5,515 bases of DNA from Lachnospiraceae bacterium (GTDB lineage: Bacteria > Bacillota > Clostridia > Lachnospirales > Lachnospiraceae), in NCBI GenBank assembly GCA_019420465.1, contig JAHZHB010000060.1:10450-15964 (forward strand). The letters run 5' to 3'. A program made the translations under genes and the position numbers. Under the pieces are notes generated by a model. The model did no database searches. It saw nothing but the letters and a program-made list of their open reading frames with translations, and was not told where the DNA came from. The stretch's first letter is position 1, and each line of letters starts with the position of its first letter. This document shows, piece after piece, positions 5,381 to 5,515 of the stretch.

Positions 5381-5515
5381 GGTGAGGAGACGGGAGGTGG
5401 TGTGGCGCAAGGCGGCTGCGCCTGTTGCGCATTTGGGGGGAGATTGTGGGTGAGGAGACGGGGAGGTGGTGTGGCGCAAGGCGGCTGCGCCTGTTGCGCA
5501 TTTGGGGGGAGATTG
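5381..5515. repeat. Two tandem copies of a G-rich 68-69 base unit, second cut by the window edge
   Basis: Copy 1 (5381-5446) and copy 2 (5449-5515) are identical except for one extra G in the run at 5460-5463. Each runs from GGTGAGGAGACGGG to TTTGGGGGGAGATTG on the + strand. Each holds a GC-rich hairpin: GCGCAA plus GGCG, loop GCTG, then CGCC, a TG bulge and TTGCGC (5405-5430 and 5474-5499). The array probably continues beyond the window. No gene is seen here. The minus strand is open across both copies only because the unit happens to lack stops in that frame. Confidence 0.9.

Noticed and set aside
5405..5430. GC-rich hairpin in the tandem unit as an intrinsic terminator
   Set aside because: It is followed by ATTT and then a run of G on the + strand, and on the other strand by an A/C-rich sequence. 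Neither gives the U-tract needed.
5223..5501. 92-codon minus-strand open frame covering the tandem repeats and the right arm of the inverted repeat
   Set aside because: Every part of it is repeat DNA: the N-terminal part is the two tandem units translated (M-R-N-R-R-S-R-L repeated) and the rest is the arm and hairpin sequence. The left arm read on the + strand gives the same peptide (DFPAQ then MGRFV), simply because the arms are inverted copies. There is no ribosome site or domain.
5381..5515. CRISPR array
   Set aside because: There are only two near-identical units joined almost directly. There are no unique spacers of regular length and no cas genes in the window.

Overview
The window reads as the downstream part of a bacterial cobalamin (vitamin B12) biosynthesis operon, all on the + strand, followed by about 440 bases of non-coding repeat DNA. 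CbiB, CbiP and CbiC homologues together point to the anaerobic (early cobalt insertion) pathway. AGGAGG-type ribosome sites, tight gene packing, roughly half G+C by eye and the protein sequences suggest an anaerobic Firmicute, most likely a Lachnospiraceae-type Clostridia. That assignment is inference; there is no rRNA or other marker here.

Layout. Bases 1-39 carry the last 12 codons of a gene whose C-terminus looks like CobU (adenosylcobinamide kinase/guanylyltransferase). Then come a CobC-like histidine phosphatase (60-632), cbiB (696-1751), cobD (1748-2782, ATGA overlap with cbiB), cobQ/cbiP (2887-4398) and cbiC (4433-5074). The order of genes is not the order of reactions. CbiC forms cobyrinic acid by methyl migration. 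CbiP amidates the corrin side chains to give adenosylcobyric acid. CobD makes aminopropanol phosphate from threonine phosphate, and CbiB joins this arm to the ring. CobU activates the product with GMP, and the CobC-like phosphatase acts on alpha-ribazole phosphate or its adenosylcobalamin-phosphate product. CobS is not in the window and would be expected nearby. No promoter, cobalamin riboswitch or convincing intrinsic terminator is visible, so transcription probably starts upstream of the window.

The gene-free end (5075-5515) is the least ordinary part. It holds a nearly perfect long inverted repeat (about 5085-5365, arms of about 100 bases). The 79 bases between the arms fold into two further hairpins, so the whole could form a Y-shaped RNA or cruciform. 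It is followed by two tandem copies of a G-rich 68-69 base unit, each with a GC-rich hairpin; the second copy is cut by the window edge. Other oddities are a short oxaloacetate-decarboxylase-beta-like motif fused to the N-terminus of CbiB, and an in-frame 18-base tandem duplication inside cbiC.
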